NCBI RefSeq assembly: GCF_000799165.1
Contig: NZ_JUGF01000001.1
Location: 744,001-808,000, forward strand
DNA: 64,000 nucleotides
Direction of reading: 5' to 3'
From: Methylotenera versatilis 7
Lineage (GTDB): Bacteria > Pseudomonadota > Gammaproteobacteria > Burkholderiales > Methylophilaceae
In this document: piece after piece, positions 48,409 through 58,856 of the stretch
Layout: every line of letters begins with the position of its first letter
Numbering within the stretch: the stretch's first letter is position 1
Translations under genes and position numbers: made by a program
The notes under the pieces: generated by a model
What the model saw: only the letters and a program-made list of their open reading frames with translations
What the model was told of the DNA's origin: nothing
Databases searched by the model: none

Positions 48409-48996
48409 ATGACCTCACTTGTACAACTCCTCACCGAAGTCCGCGCTTGTACGCTTTGTGCAGAGCACTTACCACTTGGCCCTCGCCCTGTTGTTCAGGC
48501 GGACTCTTTGGCTCGTATCCTTATCGCTGGTCAAGCTCCCGGCAGAAAAGTTCACGAAACGGGTATACCATTCAACGATGCCAGCGGTGACAGGCTTCGC
48601 TCTTGGTTGGGAGTCTCGCGTGAAGTATTCTACAATGCCAAACAAATAGCCCTTCTACCCATGGGATTCTGTTATCCCGGAACAGGCAAGTCTGGTGATT
48701 TGCCGCCACGCCCAGAATGCGCTCCGGCTTGGAGAGAAGAATTACTCTCTCACTTGAATAATGTGCAACTTACCCTGGTCATCGGGCAGTACGCGCTGGC
48801 ATATCACCTACCGGGCAATGGCAACTCACTCACAGAGGCGGTTCAAGCTTGGCGAAATCACTGGCCGCACATTGTGCCGTTGCCACACCCCAGCCCACGC
48901 AACAATTTATGGCTCAAGCGAAACCCTTGGTTTGAAGAAGAACTCATTCCCGTCCTTAGAGCCCGCGTATCTGAGTTAATCACATCTGACAGCTAA
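48409..48996 (+). CDS. Uracil-DNA glycosylase family protein
   Basis: This 195-residue protein belongs to the UDG superfamily: ILIAGQAPGRKVHETGIPFNDASGDRLRSW carries the family active-site region, and PLPHPSPRNNLWLKRNP the C-terminal H-x-S-type motif. Close relatives are often annotated uracil-DNA glycosylase but lack tested activity. It starts 15 bp after the attC-like site and has G+C-richer codons than its neighbours, suggesting transfer. An N-terminal Cys-x2-Cys (TLCAEH) is only partly like the Fe-S ligands of family 4 enzymes. Confidence 0.85.
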   Translation: MTSLVQLLTEVRACTLCAEHLPLGPRPVVQADSLARILIAGQAPGRKVHETGIPFNDASGDRLRSWLGVSREVFYNAKQIALLPMGFCYPGTGKSGDLPPRPECAPAWREELLSHLNNVQLTLVIGQYALAYHLPGNGNSLTEAVQAWRNHWPHIVPLPHPSPRNNLWLKRNPWFEEELIPVLRARVSELITSDS

Positions 48997-49027
48997 AGTT
49001 TTATCGAGAGCATCTCAAAAAGGTTTA

Positions 49028-49047
49028 AAAACTAAAGCTTTAGTTTT
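49028..49047. promoter_or_regulatory. Perfect 20-bp palindrome in front of dhaL
   Basis: AAAACTAAAG is followed at once by its exact complement CTTTAGTTTT, ending 11 bp before the dhaL start codon. It could be a repressor operator. It overlaps a possible -10 (TACACT, 49046-49051) that would place the transcript start near the ATG. No Shine-Dalgarno is visible, so leaderless translation is possible. Confidence 0.45.
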
Positions 49048-49058
49048 ACACTACCCAC

Positions 49059-49694
49059 ATGAAAACTGCTTTTATATTATCTGCCAGCTTGGCAATACAC
49101 GCCGCAATTGTCGCCAACGAATCTGAAATAGAATCATTAGACCGCGCAATTGGTGATGGCGACCATTACATCAACATGAAGCGTGGCACCGAAACCGTTG
49201 CAGGCATGTACAACGAATTATTGCCTTTGCCAGCCGATGAAGCCTTAAACAAAATCGGCATAAAGCTACTCAGCACAATTGGCGGCGCTTCCGGGCCATT
49301 GTTTGCCAGTTTTTTTATGGGTATGGCAAAAGTGATTAAACAAAATGATGGCAACAATCCACTTGAAATAGCCGCCGCATTTGCCGCTGGCGTGCAAAAC
49401 ATTATGCAGCGCGGCAAAGCAGATTTAGGCGAAAAAACCATGCTGGATGTGCTGATTCCGGTTTCCACCACCTTCACTTTAAGTGCGGCAGAAAGTAAAA
49501 ATATGGCTGAAATTTGCAGTGCAATCAAGCTGGCTGCCGATTCCGGTTTAGAATCCACCCGCAACTTAATCGCCACCAAAGGTCGCGCGGCCGGTTTGGG
49601 CGAACGTGCAATCGGGCATTTGGACGCAGGCGCAAAAAGCTGCCAAGTGATGGTGTATGCGGTGTGCGATTTATTGATTAAAGGCAAAAATTAA
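49059..49694 (+). CDS. dhaL: Dihydroxyacetone kinase subunit DhaL
   Basis: This 211-residue all-helical nucleotide-binding subunit has the metal-binding aspartates Asp28, Asp33 and Asp35 in DRAIGDGDHYINM and the phosphate loop TIGGASGPLF (about 72-81). With DhaK it phosphorylates dihydroxyacetone. The stop codon directly abuts the dhaK start. No DhaM (PTS) gene is present, so either the pair uses ATP as in DAK-type enzymes or DhaM lies elsewhere. Confidence 0.93.
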   Translation: MKTAFILSASLAIHAAIVANESEIESLDRAIGDGDHYINMKRGTETVAGMYNELLPLPADEALNKIGIKLLSTIGGASGPLFASFFMGMAKVIKQNDGNNPLEIAAAFAAGVQNIMQRGKADLGEKTMLDVLIPVSTTFTLSAAESKNMAEICSAIKLAADSGLESTRNLIATKGRAAGLGERAIGHLDAGAKSCQVMVYAVCDLLIKGKN

Positions 49695-50705
49695 ATGAAA
49701 AAATTTATTAACAATGTCGATAACCTTTTAGTTGAAAGCTTATCTGGTTTTGCCAGCGCACATAGCGATTTAGTCACACTACATTTAGAACCGACTTACT
49801 TAACACGTAAAAACGCATCAAAAAGCACTCCAAAAAACAAAGTCGCCATTATTTCTGGCGGCGGCTCTGGGCATGAGCCGCTACATGCAGGTTATATTGG
49901 CTTCGGCATGCTAGATGCAGCGTGTCCAGGTCATGTGTTTACATCGCCTACGCCAGATCAAATGCTTACAGCAGCGGAAGCTGTGCATGCAGATATGGGC
50001 GTTTTATTTATCGTTAAAAACTACGCGGGCGATGTGATGAATTTTGAAATGGCGGCTGAAATGTTGCCTTTCGAAAACGCGACGGTATTAACAAGCGATG
50101 ATTGCGCAGTAATCAATAGTACTTACACCACAGGTCGGCGCGGTGTGGCTGGCACCATGATTATCGAAAAATGTGTGGGCAGTTTGGCAGAAACTGGGGC
50201 GAATCTAGCAGCCTGTAAGGCCTTAGGTGACAAAGTGAACCAACGCACTGCCAGCATTGGCGTGGCATTGACCAGTTGCACCGTACCAGCTGCTGGCCGC
50301 CCTACTTTTGATATTGCAGACACTGAAATTGAAATGGGTGTGGGCATTCATGGCGAACCCGGGCGCAGACGTGAAACCATGCGCGAAGCCGACGCGATTG
50401 TGAATGATTGTGTTGATGCGATATTGGCAGATTTTAAAGCCAGAAATATCCACCTAAACAGCGAAGCTTTGCTGTTAATTAACGGATTTGGCGCAACGCC
50501 TTTAATGGAACTTTACTTAATTTACAACACAGCCGCAAAGCTGTTTCACAATCATGGCGTTAAAATCAGCCGCTCATTAGTTGGTAACTATGTCACTGCG
50601 TTAGATATGGCAGGCACTTCTATTACATTATGCTTGCTGGATGATGAAATAAAACAACATTGGGATAGTCCGGTACATACCGCAGCCTTGCGCTGGGGTA
50701 TGTAA
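49695..50705 (+). CDS. dhaK: Dihydroxyacetone kinase subunit DhaK
   Basis: This 336-residue substrate-binding subunit has GGGSGHEPLHAGYIG with His60, and His219 in GVGIHGEPG, which binds dihydroxyacetone covalently as a hemiaminal in the family. It is translationally coupled to dhaL (TAA followed at once by ATG). In a methylotroph the enzyme could recover dihydroxyacetone from sugar phosphate or formaldehyde metabolism, which is inference only. Confidence 0.94.
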   Translation: MKKFINNVDNLLVESLSGFASAHSDLVTLHLEPTYLTRKNASKSTPKNKVAIISGGGSGHEPLHAGYIGFGMLDAACPGHVFTSPTPDQMLTAAEAVHADMGVLFIVKNYAGDVMNFEMAAEMLPFENATVLTSDDCAVINSTYTTGRRGVAGTMIIEKCVGSLAETGANLAACKALGDKVNQRTASIGVALTSCTVPAAGRPTFDIADTEIEMGVGIHGEPGRRRETMREADAIVNDCVDAILADFKARNIHLNSEALLLINGFGATPLMELYLIYNTAAKLFHNHGVKISRSLVGNYVTALDMAGTSITLCLLDDEIKQHWDSPVHTAALRWGM

Positions 50706-50738
50706 ACTAAACCGTCCAGCGAAAAACTAGCCAAGCAA

Positions 50739-51008
50739 TCAGGATTCCCAGCCGGCATTATTATCAACCCATTTTAAGCCGACCCAATACCAAATCGTCA
50801 TGGGAATCATCATGGCAACCCAACTCCAATCGTGAATCAAAAACAGTTTGGATACAACGGCACTGTTTGAAAACTGCACCCAAGGCACACAGTACAGTGC
50901 AAATATCGCACAGGAAATGACGATGATTAATGCCACTTTTCGTGTGTGTACATTGGCGTAAATCAGCGTTACCCAGATTGGTGTTTTGTCGAGTTCTTTC
51001 ATGGACAT
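50739..51008 (-). CDS. Small two-helix membrane protein of unknown function
   Basis: This 89-residue ORF has two hydrophobic segments (about 25-45 and 55-78) and a Trp-rich C-terminal helix (WSWVAMMIPMTIWYWVGLKW). It faces dhaK and is transcribed alone. Codon use looks coding, but no clear ribosome-binding site or known family was recognised. An internal ATG two codons later could be the true start. Confidence 0.55.
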   Translation of the reverse strand: MSMKELDKTPIWVTLIYANVHTRKVALIIVISCAIFALYCVPWVQFSNSAVVSKLFLIHDWSWVAMMIPMTIWYWVGLKWVDNNAGWES

Positions 51009-51151
51009 ATGCTCGTCTATTATTGATTATAGTCGAATATTAACTCAAAATATTATTTAGGTGGCTCTTTGTACAAATCCATCTTGCCTGTAATAAAACT
51101 GTCGCTCTATATAACTAAACTTGTTGCTTTCATTAAAAACAGGTTATTTAT

Positions 51152-51673
51152 ATGGATACAGTCTATGTAAAATCAGATCGGGCAGTTAAAGAATTTGAGC
51201 AAGGCAACCGCACGCTTAGTTTAAAACACAGACAACTGTTAATTATGGTGAATGGCAGGCGCACCAGCAGTCAAATTGCACAAGCAATTAACTCTGAGCA
51301 GGCAATACAAATGCTGGCAGATTTAGAGAAACTCGGTTATCTCATTAACGCCAATTTAGCCAGGCAAGCAATCAAACATAAAGAAACACAAACAACGCAA
51401 CTGAAAAGCGTAGAGCTATCACATGACCATCTAGTGTTCATTAAAACTTTTTTGGCAGAAGAAGCGCAACTGCAATTAGGCATCATGAGCCGCGATATTG
51501 AGCAAAGAGTAGCTTCGGTACAAAATGCGGATGAATTGAAATCATGCGTTTCGCGCTGGCACATGGCAATCAGAGAGTCTCGTAACGGCCGCACGGTTGC
51601 AGATAAACTAATGGAACGCTTGGCACATTTAATGGCCAACCCTCCTCAGGAAAATCCGCTTAGAGCGCAATAA
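51152..51673 (+). CDS. Conserved hypothetical protein, winged-helix-like N-terminus
   Basis: This 173-residue soluble protein's first 70 residues (SLKHRQLLIMVNGRRTSSQIAQ, then MLADLEKLGYLI) look like the small N-terminal helical domain found in many uncharacterised betaproteobacterial proteins. The C-terminal part is helical and contains a basic segment. It converges with glnE, only 14 bp apart. The function is unknown. Confidence 0.7.
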   Translation: MDTVYVKSDRAVKEFEQGNRTLSLKHRQLLIMVNGRRTSSQIAQAINSEQAIQMLADLEKLGYLINANLARQAIKHKETQTTQLKSVELSHDHLVFIKTFLAEEAQLQLGIMSRDIEQRVASVQNADELKSCVSRWHMAIRESRNGRTVADKLMERLAHLMANPPQENPLRAQ

Positions 51674-51687
51674 TGACTGAATTAGAC

Positions 51688-54474
51688 TTAATTAAAAACC
51701 TGTTTCCATAAAGCGATTACTGCAACGCTATAATCTTTAATTAAAGCTGTTTCCACCCTACTATGCGTCACGCCCTGTAACTTAAGCGCATGTTGCATTT
51801 TTCGGTATTCTCTATAAGCAATCGCGACCTTTTCTGCGGCTTCAGTTTCGATAATACTCAGTTCAGCCAGCAGTTTTAATAAAGCAATATTGCCGATATT
51901 TCCAGTTAATTGCGGGTGTTTTTTTGCATGACTTAACACCAAAAACTGCACTAAGAACTCCACATCGATAATGCCGCCCGCATCATGTTTAATATCAAAA
52001 AAATCCATTTGCGGCTTATGGCTGGCGCGCATTTTTTCGCGCATTTCTATCACAGATTTTTTAAGCGCATCCACATCGCGCTGTTGGCTTAACACTTCAA
52101 CACGCACTTGCTCAAACTCTTTGCAAATATTGGCATCACCTGCAATAAATCGCGCACGGGTCAAAGCCTGATGTTCCCATACCCAGGCCTTGGTGAGCTG
52201 GTATTCTTTAAATGCGGCAATACTGCTCACCAGCAGGCCGCTATTACCATCCGGGCGCAATTGCAAATCAGTTTCGTACAATAAACCGGCATTGGTTAAG
52301 CTGTTAAACCAGTTATTAATGCGTTGTGCAAAGCGCGCATAGATTTCAGAACTGTTTTCACTAGTTTGTAACGTACGGTCACTAGCGCTTTCAACAGTGT
52401 TGTCATAGATAAAAATAATATCCAGATCAGACATATAGCCTAATTCTTTGCTACCCAGCTTGCCATAGCCAATCACGGCAAATTTGGGCGAATCGATATG
52501 CTTGAATTTCAAGCCATCCCAAATGGTTTGCAGGCTCACTTGCACAATCACATCGGCTAAATTGCTTAAGTAATCGGACAAAATTTCCAGTGGCAATGCA
52601 CCGGCCACGTCTTGCGCGGCAAATCTTAAAATGGTGGCATGCTTAAAGTGGCGCATCGCATCCATTTGCGCTTCGGTATCACCTTGCAAATACTGCATTT
52701 TTTCGATTAACTCAGCCGTTAATGAGGCAAAATCAGGCTCTGTATATAAAGTGCGCGAATCTAATAACTCGTCCAGCAGAACGGGATGCGTAGATAAATA
52801 TTGCGCCAACCAGGGGCTGGCGGCGCACAATTTAATCACCAGATTCAATGCCTGGGGATATTCGGCCAGCAAGGCCAAATAGCTAGCGCGACGGCAGATA
52901 TTTTCCAGCAAACTAATGGTGCGCAACAGCGCAATATCACTGTTTTCCTCTTGCGCGGCAATTGCAATTACCAACGGCATTAAACGATCAAAGCGCTGGC
53001 GGCTACTGTCTGGCAATTGTTGATAACGACTGCTGGCGCGTAGCATTTTTAAACGCTGTAAAGCCTCATTAGCATCGCCATAACCAGCATCCAATAAAGT
53101 TTGCAGCGCAACATTGCTATCAAGTGTTTGTTGCCAAACCGCGATTTCCGTTTCATATTGCTGACCAGATTGGCCACTTTGGGTACTGCCAGATGATGCT
53201 TCATTATTAAAAGTCGCATCAAAATGTTGCTGAACGTTTTGTCTATACACATTCAGTTGTGCTAAAAAACTGTCCCAACTGGCAAACTGCATGGCGTTGG
53301 CAATACGCGCACGCGCCGCATCGCTTTTAGGTAAATCTTGCGTTTGCTGATCATCTACATACATGAGCCTGTGTTCTAAATTCCTTAAAAACACATAAGC
53401 TGCCGTTAATTCGTTGACCGTTTTTTCTGGCAATAAGCCTTTGTTTTGCAATAGTTTTAATACTGGTAAAGTGGGTTTTATTTGCAAGCTGGCATCTGTT
53501 CCACCACGGATTAACTGAAAAACCTGAGCAATAAATTCAATCTCGCGTATGCCGCCACGGCCTAATTTAATATTGTCTTGCAGACCTTTTTGCAACACAT
53601 CACGCTGGATTTGCATTTTTAAATCGCGCAAACTGGTTAATGCGTTGTAATCCAGATATCTTCTGAATACAAACGGCTTTAATAGCTTGGTAATCAACGC
53701 TTTGGGGCCATCCACTACGCGACCTTTTATCCAAGCGTAACGCTCCCATTCGCGACCATTGTTTTGATAATACTCTTCCAGCGCATCGCAATTGGGCACC
53801 AACACGCCTTCAGAGCCAAAAGGCCGCAAGCGCATATCCATTCTGAACACAAAGCCGTCTTCAGTTACATCGTCCAACGCCGATATTACTTTTTTGCCCA
53901 GCTTGTTAAAAAAGTCCTGATTGCTAATCACATTACTAGGATTGGTATCATTTTGTGTTTCGCCAACGGCCTCATAGCTAAAAATCAAATCCACATCCGA
54001 AGACACATTCAGCTCGCAACCGCCCAGCTTACCCATTCCCACCACAATCAGCTCCTGCGGCTGGCCTTCGCTATTACAGGGCTTGCCGTAGCTAGCTGCC
54101 AGCAATGTGTAATGAAAATTAACCGCTGTTTGAATGGTGATTTCCGCCAAGTCAGAAGTGGTTTGCATGACCTCATTTAAATCGCCTAATTGATTCAAAT
54201 CGCGATAAATTATTCTCAGCATCACACGTTGACGCAATTGCCTTAATGCTTTTTTTAATGCAACTTCATCTGTGATTTTTGCATCGTCTAAAAATGCCTG
54301 CATGATGTCACGCGTATAGAGTTTCGTATGATTTTCTAGCAAATCTTCCAGTAATAAGGCATCTTTTGCCAACAGCCTTGCTGCATACAAACTACAATTG
54401 ACTAAGTGCTGTAATCCAGCTTCAAAAGGCGTTGGCGCTTGGGTTGGCGATAAATATTTATCCAGTGATAGCAT
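51688..54474 (-). CDS. glnE: Bifunctional glutamine synthetase adenylyltransferase / deadenylylase
   Basis: GlnE adjusts glutamine synthetase activity in response to PII and nitrogen status. The 928-residue protein has two nucleotidyltransferase domains: one with GMGKLGGCELNVSSDVDLIFSY (about 155-178, deadenylylase half) and one with GYGKLGSKELGYMSDLDIIFIY (about 675-697, adenylylase half). The regulatory linker between them is present. It is divergent from acs, with a 110-bp shared upstream region containing an inverted repeat. Confidence 0.96.
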   Translation of the reverse strand: MLSLDKYLSPTQAPTPFEAGLQHLVNCSLYAARLLAKDALLLEDLLENHTKLYTRDIMQAFLDDAKITDEVALKKALRQLRQRVMLRIIYRDLNQLGDLNEVMQTTSDLAEITIQTAVNFHYTLLAASYGKPCNSEGQPQELIVVGMGKLGGCELNVSSDVDLIFSYEAVGETQNDTNPSNVISNQDFFNKLGKKVISALDDVTEDGFVFRMDMRLRPFGSEGVLVPNCDALEEYYQNNGREWERYAWIKGRVVDGPKALITKLLKPFVFRRYLDYNALTSLRDLKMQIQRDVLQKGLQDNIKLGRGGIREIEFIAQVFQLIRGGTDASLQIKPTLPVLKLLQNKGLLPEKTVNELTAAYVFLRNLEHRLMYVDDQQTQDLPKSDAARARIANAMQFASWDSFLAQLNVYRQNVQQHFDATFNNEASSGSTQSGQSGQQYETEIAVWQQTLDSNVALQTLLDAGYGDANEALQRLKMLRASSRYQQLPDSSRQRFDRLMPLVIAIAAQEENSDIALLRTISLLENICRRASYLALLAEYPQALNLVIKLCAASPWLAQYLSTHPVLLDELLDSRTLYTEPDFASLTAELIEKMQYLQGDTEAQMDAMRHFKHATILRFAAQDVAGALPLEILSDYLSNLADVIVQVSLQTIWDGLKFKHIDSPKFAVIGYGKLGSKELGYMSDLDIIFIYDNTVESASDRTLQTSENSSEIYARFAQRINNWFNSLTNAGLLYETDLQLRPDGNSGLLVSSIAAFKEYQLTKAWVWEHQALTRARFIAGDANICKEFEQVRVEVLSQQRDVDALKKSVIEMREKMRASHKPQMDFFDIKHDAGGIIDVEFLVQFLVLSHAKKHPQLTGNIGNIALLKLLAELSIIETEAAEKVAIAYREYRKMQHALKLQGVTHSRVETALIKDYSVAVIALWKQVFN

Positions 54475-54480
54475 GTAATT

Positions 54481-54528
54481 TTTAAGGTAATATAGTGTTT
54501 GACAATTGTGTTACATCTTACCTTAAAC
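54481..54528. promoter_or_regulatory. Inverted repeat and promoter between glnE and acs
   Basis: A perfect ten-base inverted repeat, TTTAAGGTAA (54481-54490) and TTACCTTAAA (54518-54527), is separated by 27 bp. Within it TTGACA (54499-54504) and TTAAAC (54523-54528), 18 bp apart, could form the acs promoter, with the second arm covering the -10. It could be an operator pair or an RNA hairpin. Confidence 0.4.
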
Positions 54529-54584
54529 ATTATTATAAAAAAGTGAATGTCATTGATTAATGACAAATTTGGGAGTTGAGTTGC

Positions 54585-56561
54585 ATGGCTATTGAATCTG
54601 TTTTAACCGAAAACCGCGTATTCCATCCAAGTGAGGAATTTAAAGCACAAGCAAATGTTTCTGGCTTAGATGCCTACAACGCACTTTGTGCTGAAGCCGA
54701 AGCCGATTACGAAGGATTTTGGGCAAAATTAGCACGCGAATTATTGGTTTGGCATCAACCATTTACTAAAACACTTAATGAAGAAAATGCGCCGTTTTAT
54801 AAGTGGTTTGAAGATGGCGAGTTGAATGTTTCAGTTAACTGTCTGGATAAACATCTAGCGACAATTCCCAATAAAACCGCGATTATTTTTGAAGCAGATA
54901 ACGGCGATACAAAAACGGTCACTTACAAAGAGTTGTACCTCCAAGTTTGCCAGTTCGCCAACGGCTTGAAAACATTAAACTTACCCATTGGCGCACGCGT
55001 CATTATCTATTTGCCGATGGGTATAGAAGCGGTTGTGGCAATGCAGGCCTGCGCACGTTTGGGGTTAACACATTCCGTCGTATTTGGCGGCTTTTCAGCC
55101 AAAAGCTTGAATGAACGCATGATTGATGCAGGCGCTATTGCAGTCATTACATCGGATGGTCAATTCCGTGGCGGAAAAACACTGCCATTAAAACAAGCCG
55201 TGGATGAAGGCATTGCAATGGGTGGATGTGATGCGATTCAAAAAATCGTTGTATTAAAAAAAACAGGACAAGAAATCACCTGGAATGCAAAAGATGTATG
55301 GTGGAGCGACTTAATAGCGGGTCAAGCGCAAGAATGTGAACCGGTAATGCTTAACGCGGAACATCCGCTATTTTTGCTATATACCAGCGGCTCAACCGGC
55401 AAACCAAAGGGCGTGCAGCACAGCTCTGCTGGTTATTTGCTACATGCGATGAACTCCATGCGCTGGACATTTGATTTAAAGCCGAATGACGTTTACTGGT
55501 GTACGGCCGATGTGGGCTGGATTACAGGCCACAGCTACGTCACTTACGGTCCATTGGCGATGGGCGCCACGCAAGTGGTTTTTGAAGGCATTCCAACCTA
55601 TCCTGATGCTGGCCGTTTCTGGCAGATGATAGAAAAACACAAAGTATCAGTTTTTTACACAGCACCTACTGCAATTCGCTCATTGATTAAATCAAGCGAA
55701 ACTGACCCTAAAACGCATCCTAAAAATTATGACTTAAGCAGCTTACGATTATTAGGCACGGTTGGCGAACCCATTAATCCGGAAGCATGGATGTGGTATT
55801 TTGAGCAAGTCGGTGGCAGTCGCTGCCCGGTTGCCGATACTTTCTGGCAAACAGAGACAGGCGGCCATGTGATTACACCTTTACCAGGTGCACATGCATT
55901 AACGCCAGGCTCCTGTACTATGCCATTTCCAGGCATTGCGATTGATGTCGTAGATGAAACCGGCAAAGATTTACCTTGGGGAACAGGTGGCTTATTAGTG
56001 ATTAAAAAACCTTGGCCATCGATGATACGTAATATTTATAACGACCCGGAACGCTTTAAGACCAGCTACTATCCAGTGGATTTAGGCGGCAAAATCTACC
56101 TTGCGGGCGATGGCGCGATACGCGATGCCATCACAGGAAACTTTACCATCATGGGGCGCATTGACGATGTGTTAAACGTATCAGGGCATCGCCTGGGAAC
56201 AATGGAAATCGAATCTGCACTTGTATCAAACTCTTTAGTGGCAGAAGCGGCGGTAGTTGGCAAACCGCATGATATCAAAGGCGAATCTGTCGTTGCTTAT
56301 GTTGTGCTAAAAGGCACAAGACCAACTGGTGATGAGGCGAAAAAAATCGTTGCCAGTTTGCGTGATTGGGTAGGCAAAGAAATCGGCCCGATCGCTAAAC
56401 CAGACGAAATCCGCTTTGGAGATAATCTGCCAAAAACGCGTTCAGGCAAAATCATGCGCAGACTTTTACGCTCATTAGCAAAAGGCGAGGAAATCACTTC
56501 TGACATCTCGACACTGGATAATCCGGCGATTTTAGAGCAATTAAAAGAAGTGGTTAAATAA
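54585..56561 (+). CDS. acs: Acetyl-CoA synthetase
   Basis: Acs activates acetate to acetyl-CoA through acetyl-AMP. I use the ATG at 54585 ([15 protein letters not shown]), 658 residues, because GGGAG lies at good spacing. The AMP-binding loop [12 protein letters not shown], the [14 protein letters not shown] substrate region and the C-terminal [11 protein letters not shown], whose lysine is the acetylation site in relatives, are intact. It is transcribed away from glnE. Confidence 0.97.
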   Translation: MAIESVLTENRVFHPSEEFKAQANVSGLDAYNALCAEAEADYEGFWAKLARELLVWHQPFTKTLNEENAPFYKWFEDGELNVSVNCLDKHLATIPNKTAIIFEADNGDTKTVTYKELYLQVCQFANGLKTLNLPIGARVIIYLPMGIEAVVAMQACARLGLTHSVVFGGFSAKSLNERMIDAGAIAVITSDGQFRGGKTLPLKQAVDEGIAMGGCDAIQKIVVLKKTGQEITWNAKDVWWSDLIAGQAQECEPVMLNAEHPLFLLYTSGSTGKPKGVQHSSAGYLLHAMNSMRWTFDLKPNDVYWCTADVGWITGHSYVTYGPLAMGATQVVFEGIPTYPDAGRFWQMIEKHKVSVFYTAPTAIRSLIKSSETDPKTHPKNYDLSSLRLLGTVGEPINPEAWMWYFEQVGGSRCPVADTFWQTETGGHVITPLPGAHALTPGSCTMPFPGIAIDVVDETGKDLPWGTGGLLVIKKPWPSMIRNIYNDPERFKTSYYPVDLGGKIYLAGDGAIRDAITGNFTIMGRIDDVLNVSGHRLGTMEIESALVSNSLVAEAAVVGKPHDIKGESVVAYVVLKGTRPTGDEAKKIVASLRDWVGKEIGPIAKPDEIRFGDNLPKTRSGKIMRRLLRSLAKGEEITSDISTLDNPAILEQLKEVVK

Positions 56562-56621
56562 ATGGAAGGCTTGCTGGTATTCGGTGCACTTATATTGACA
56601 GCCTACTTTTTGATGCGCTAA
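56562..56621 (+). CDS. Possible 19-residue membrane peptide after acs
   Basis: The ATG follows the acs TAA directly, and the frame encodes MEGLLVFGALILTAYFLMR before a stop. It is one short hydrophobic helix with a C-terminal Arg. The stop-start junction could allow translational coupling. A coding role is unproven because so short an ORF can occur by chance. Confidence 0.3.
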   Translation: MEGLLVFGALILTAYFLMR

Positions 56622-56691
56622 ATACCAAAAAGTAAGCACCAAAGCGTAAGTATCAAACTATTAGAAATATCTACATTTAAAAAGACACTAT

Positions 56692-57135
56692 ATGATGAAC
56701 TGGAAAGATGTACTTAACTTTGCGGATAATGGCACTCCATTACCAGACAAAACTGTTGTGAAATCTGAGGCTGAATGGCAAGCGCTTTTAAGCCCGGAAG
56801 TTTTTCATATTACGCGATTAAAAGGCACAGAAAGACCGCATAGCTCTGAATTATGTAATCTATTCAGTTCCGGCATTTACAGCTGTGCGTGCTGCCAAAC
56901 TGAGCTGTTTGATTCTTCAGGAAAATTCGAAAGCGGTACGGGCTGGCCCTCATTTACCGAGCCTATTAAATCGAATGCTGTCGCCTATTCTGCCGACAAT
57001 AGTCATGGAATGCGCCGAGTCGAAGCGCTATGCAACACCTGTGGCGCACATTTAGGCCATGTGTTTCCTGACGGCCCTGCACCTAGTGGCTTACGTTTCT
57101 GTATTAATGCATTGGCGTTAAGAAAAACGAGTTAA
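56692..57135 (+). CDS. msrB: Peptide-methionine (R)-S-oxide reductase
   Basis: This 147-residue MsrB repairs oxidised methionine. It has two zinc Cys-x2-Cys pairs (CACC at about 64-67 and CNTCGAHLGHVF at about 108-119), the GTGWPSF substrate loop and the catalytic cysteine in RFCINALAL near the C-terminus. It is a stand-alone enzyme, with no MsrA fused or adjacent. Confidence 0.95.
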   Translation: MMNWKDVLNFADNGTPLPDKTVVKSEAEWQALLSPEVFHITRLKGTERPHSSELCNLFSSGIYSCACCQTELFDSSGKFESGTGWPSFTEPIKSNAVAYSADNSHGMRRVEALCNTCGAHLGHVFPDGPAPSGLRFCINALALRKTS

Positions 57136-57239
57136 GTCAAAGCGCTGAGTATCAATTCACATTATCCATACTCAGCTTCGTATGACGGGGTTATCTGCTT
57201 TTAAGGTAAAATGGCGTTTTACTTACACTCTAACTTTAC

Positions 57240-58826
57240 ATGTCTTTGCCTGCTAGCCAATTAAAAACCGAAATCACTCGCCGTCGTACGTTTGCCATCA
57301 TCTCCCACCCCGATGCAGGTAAAACCACTCTCACTGAAAAATTATTATGGTTTGGAGGCGCAATCCAAGTAGCGGGTGAAGTTCGTGGTCGCAAAGCTGC
57401 ACGTCATGCGACTTCTGACTGGATGGAGCTAGAGAAACAGCGCGGCATTTCGGTTACCTCATCAGTGATGCAGTTTCCATATCGCGACCATATGATTAAC
57501 CTGCTGGATACACCTGGCCATGATGACTTTTCGGAAGATACTTATCGCACATTGACCGCGGTGGATTCTGCTGTGATGGTGATTGACTCTGTGAATGGTG
57601 TTGAAGCGCAGACGATTAAATTGCTGAATGTGTGTCGCATGCGGGATACACCGATTATTACGTTTATTAATAAATTAGACCGTGAAAGCCGCGCGCCGAT
57701 TGAGTTACTGGACGAGATTGAAACAACGCTAGGCATGGAATGTGCACCGATGACTTGGCCAATCGGCATGGGTAAATCCTTTCGCGGTGTTTATAACTTA
57801 GTTACTGACAGTATTTTATTTTTTGATCCGCGCGCCGACAAAGGCACTTCGGAAACGATTCAAGGATTGGATAATCCGCGCTTAGATGAGTTAATTGGTC
57901 GGCAAGCTGAAGAGTTAAGGGTTGATATTGAGTTAGTGCGTGGCGCATCCAACGTATTTAATGCTGAACGCTATTTAAGCGGTAAGCAAACGCCTGTATT
58001 TTTCGGTTCGGCTGTGAATAACTTTGGTGTGCAATCATTGTTGGATGCAGTCGTAGACTTATCCCCTGCTCCGCTTACTCGCCAAACATCCAGCCGTGAA
58101 ATCCCACCTGACGAACCCAAATTTTCAGGCTTTGTCTTCAAAATTCAAGCGAATATGGATCCAAAACATCGCGATCGTATCGCCTTTTTACGCGTATGTT
58201 CCGGGCGTTTTGAGCGTGGAATGAAAATCAAGCAAGTTTCTACCGGAAAATTGATGGCGGTAAATAATGCGATTACCTTTATGGCACGCGACCGCACTAC
58301 CATGGATGAAGCGTATTCTGGCGATATTATCGGCATCCCCAATCACGGCACAATTAAAGTCGGCGATACATTTAGTGAAGGTGAAGAACTTAAATTTACC
58401 GGCATTCCTTCATTTGCACCTGAATTTTTCCGCCGTGCGCGCCTTAAAAACCCACTCAAAATGAAGCAACTGCAAAAAGGCTTGCAACAATTAGCAGAAG
58501 AAGGTGCTTCACAATTATTCCGCCCCTTATTATCAAATGACCTGATTTTAGGCGCGGTAGGTTTATTGCAGTTTGATGTAGTCGCACATCGTCTAGAGCA
58601 TGAGTATGGTGTGGATGTGGTATTTGAAAGCTATGATTGTTACACCGCGCGCTGGTTACGCGGCAGCGATACTGACTTACGTACGATTGCAGATAAATAT
58701 GGCTTTAATGTAGGCTTGGATGGCAATGAAGAGTATGTGTACTTAGCGCCGAATCGTGTTAACTTACAGATGGCACAAGAGCGTTATCCAGAAATTGAGT
58801 TCCTAGCAACCAGAGAAATTAGCTAA
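57240..58826 (+). CDS. prfC: Peptide chain release factor 3
   Basis: RF3 is a GTPase that recycles RF1 and RF2 from the ribosome. The 528-residue protein has G1 [12 protein letters not shown]3 DTPGHDDF and G4 NKLD, and the RF3-type insertion [16 protein letters not shown] in the switch region. An inverted repeat, GTAAAA and TTTTAC with 5 bp between (57206-57222), lies 18 bp before the start and contains a -10-like TAAAAT. Its meaning is uncertain. Confidence 0.97.
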   Translation: MSLPASQLKTEITRRRTFAIISHPDAGKTTLTEKLLWFGGAIQVAGEVRGRKAARHATSDWMELEKQRGISVTSSVMQFPYRDHMINLLDTPGHDDFSEDTYRTLTAVDSAVMVIDSVNGVEAQTIKLLNVCRMRDTPIITFINKLDRESRAPIELLDEIETTLGMECAPMTWPIGMGKSFRGVYNLVTDSILFFDPRADKGTSETIQGLDNPRLDELIGRQAEELRVDIELVRGASNVFNAERYLSGKQTPVFFGSAVNNFGVQSLLDAVVDLSPAPLTRQTSSREIPPDEPKFSGFVFKIQANMDPKHRDRIAFLRVCSGRFERGMKIKQVSTGKLMAVNNAITFMARDRTTMDEAYSGDIIGIPNHGTIKVGDTFSEGEELKFTGIPSFAPEFFRRARLKNPLKMKQLQKGLQQLAEEGASQLFRPLLSNDLILGAVGLLQFDVVAHRLEHEYGVDVVFESYDCYTARWLRGSDTDLRTIADKYGFNVGLDGNEEYVYLAPNRVNLQMAQERYPEIEFLATREIS

Positions 58827-58856
58827 TGTAAATAATTAACTGAGTGGGCTAACTAT

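Noticed and set aside
57206-57222. GTAAAA-N5-TTTTAC before prfC as a CpxR site
   Set aside because: CpxR sites are direct repeats of GTAAA, whereas this is inverted, so it is only noted with prfC.
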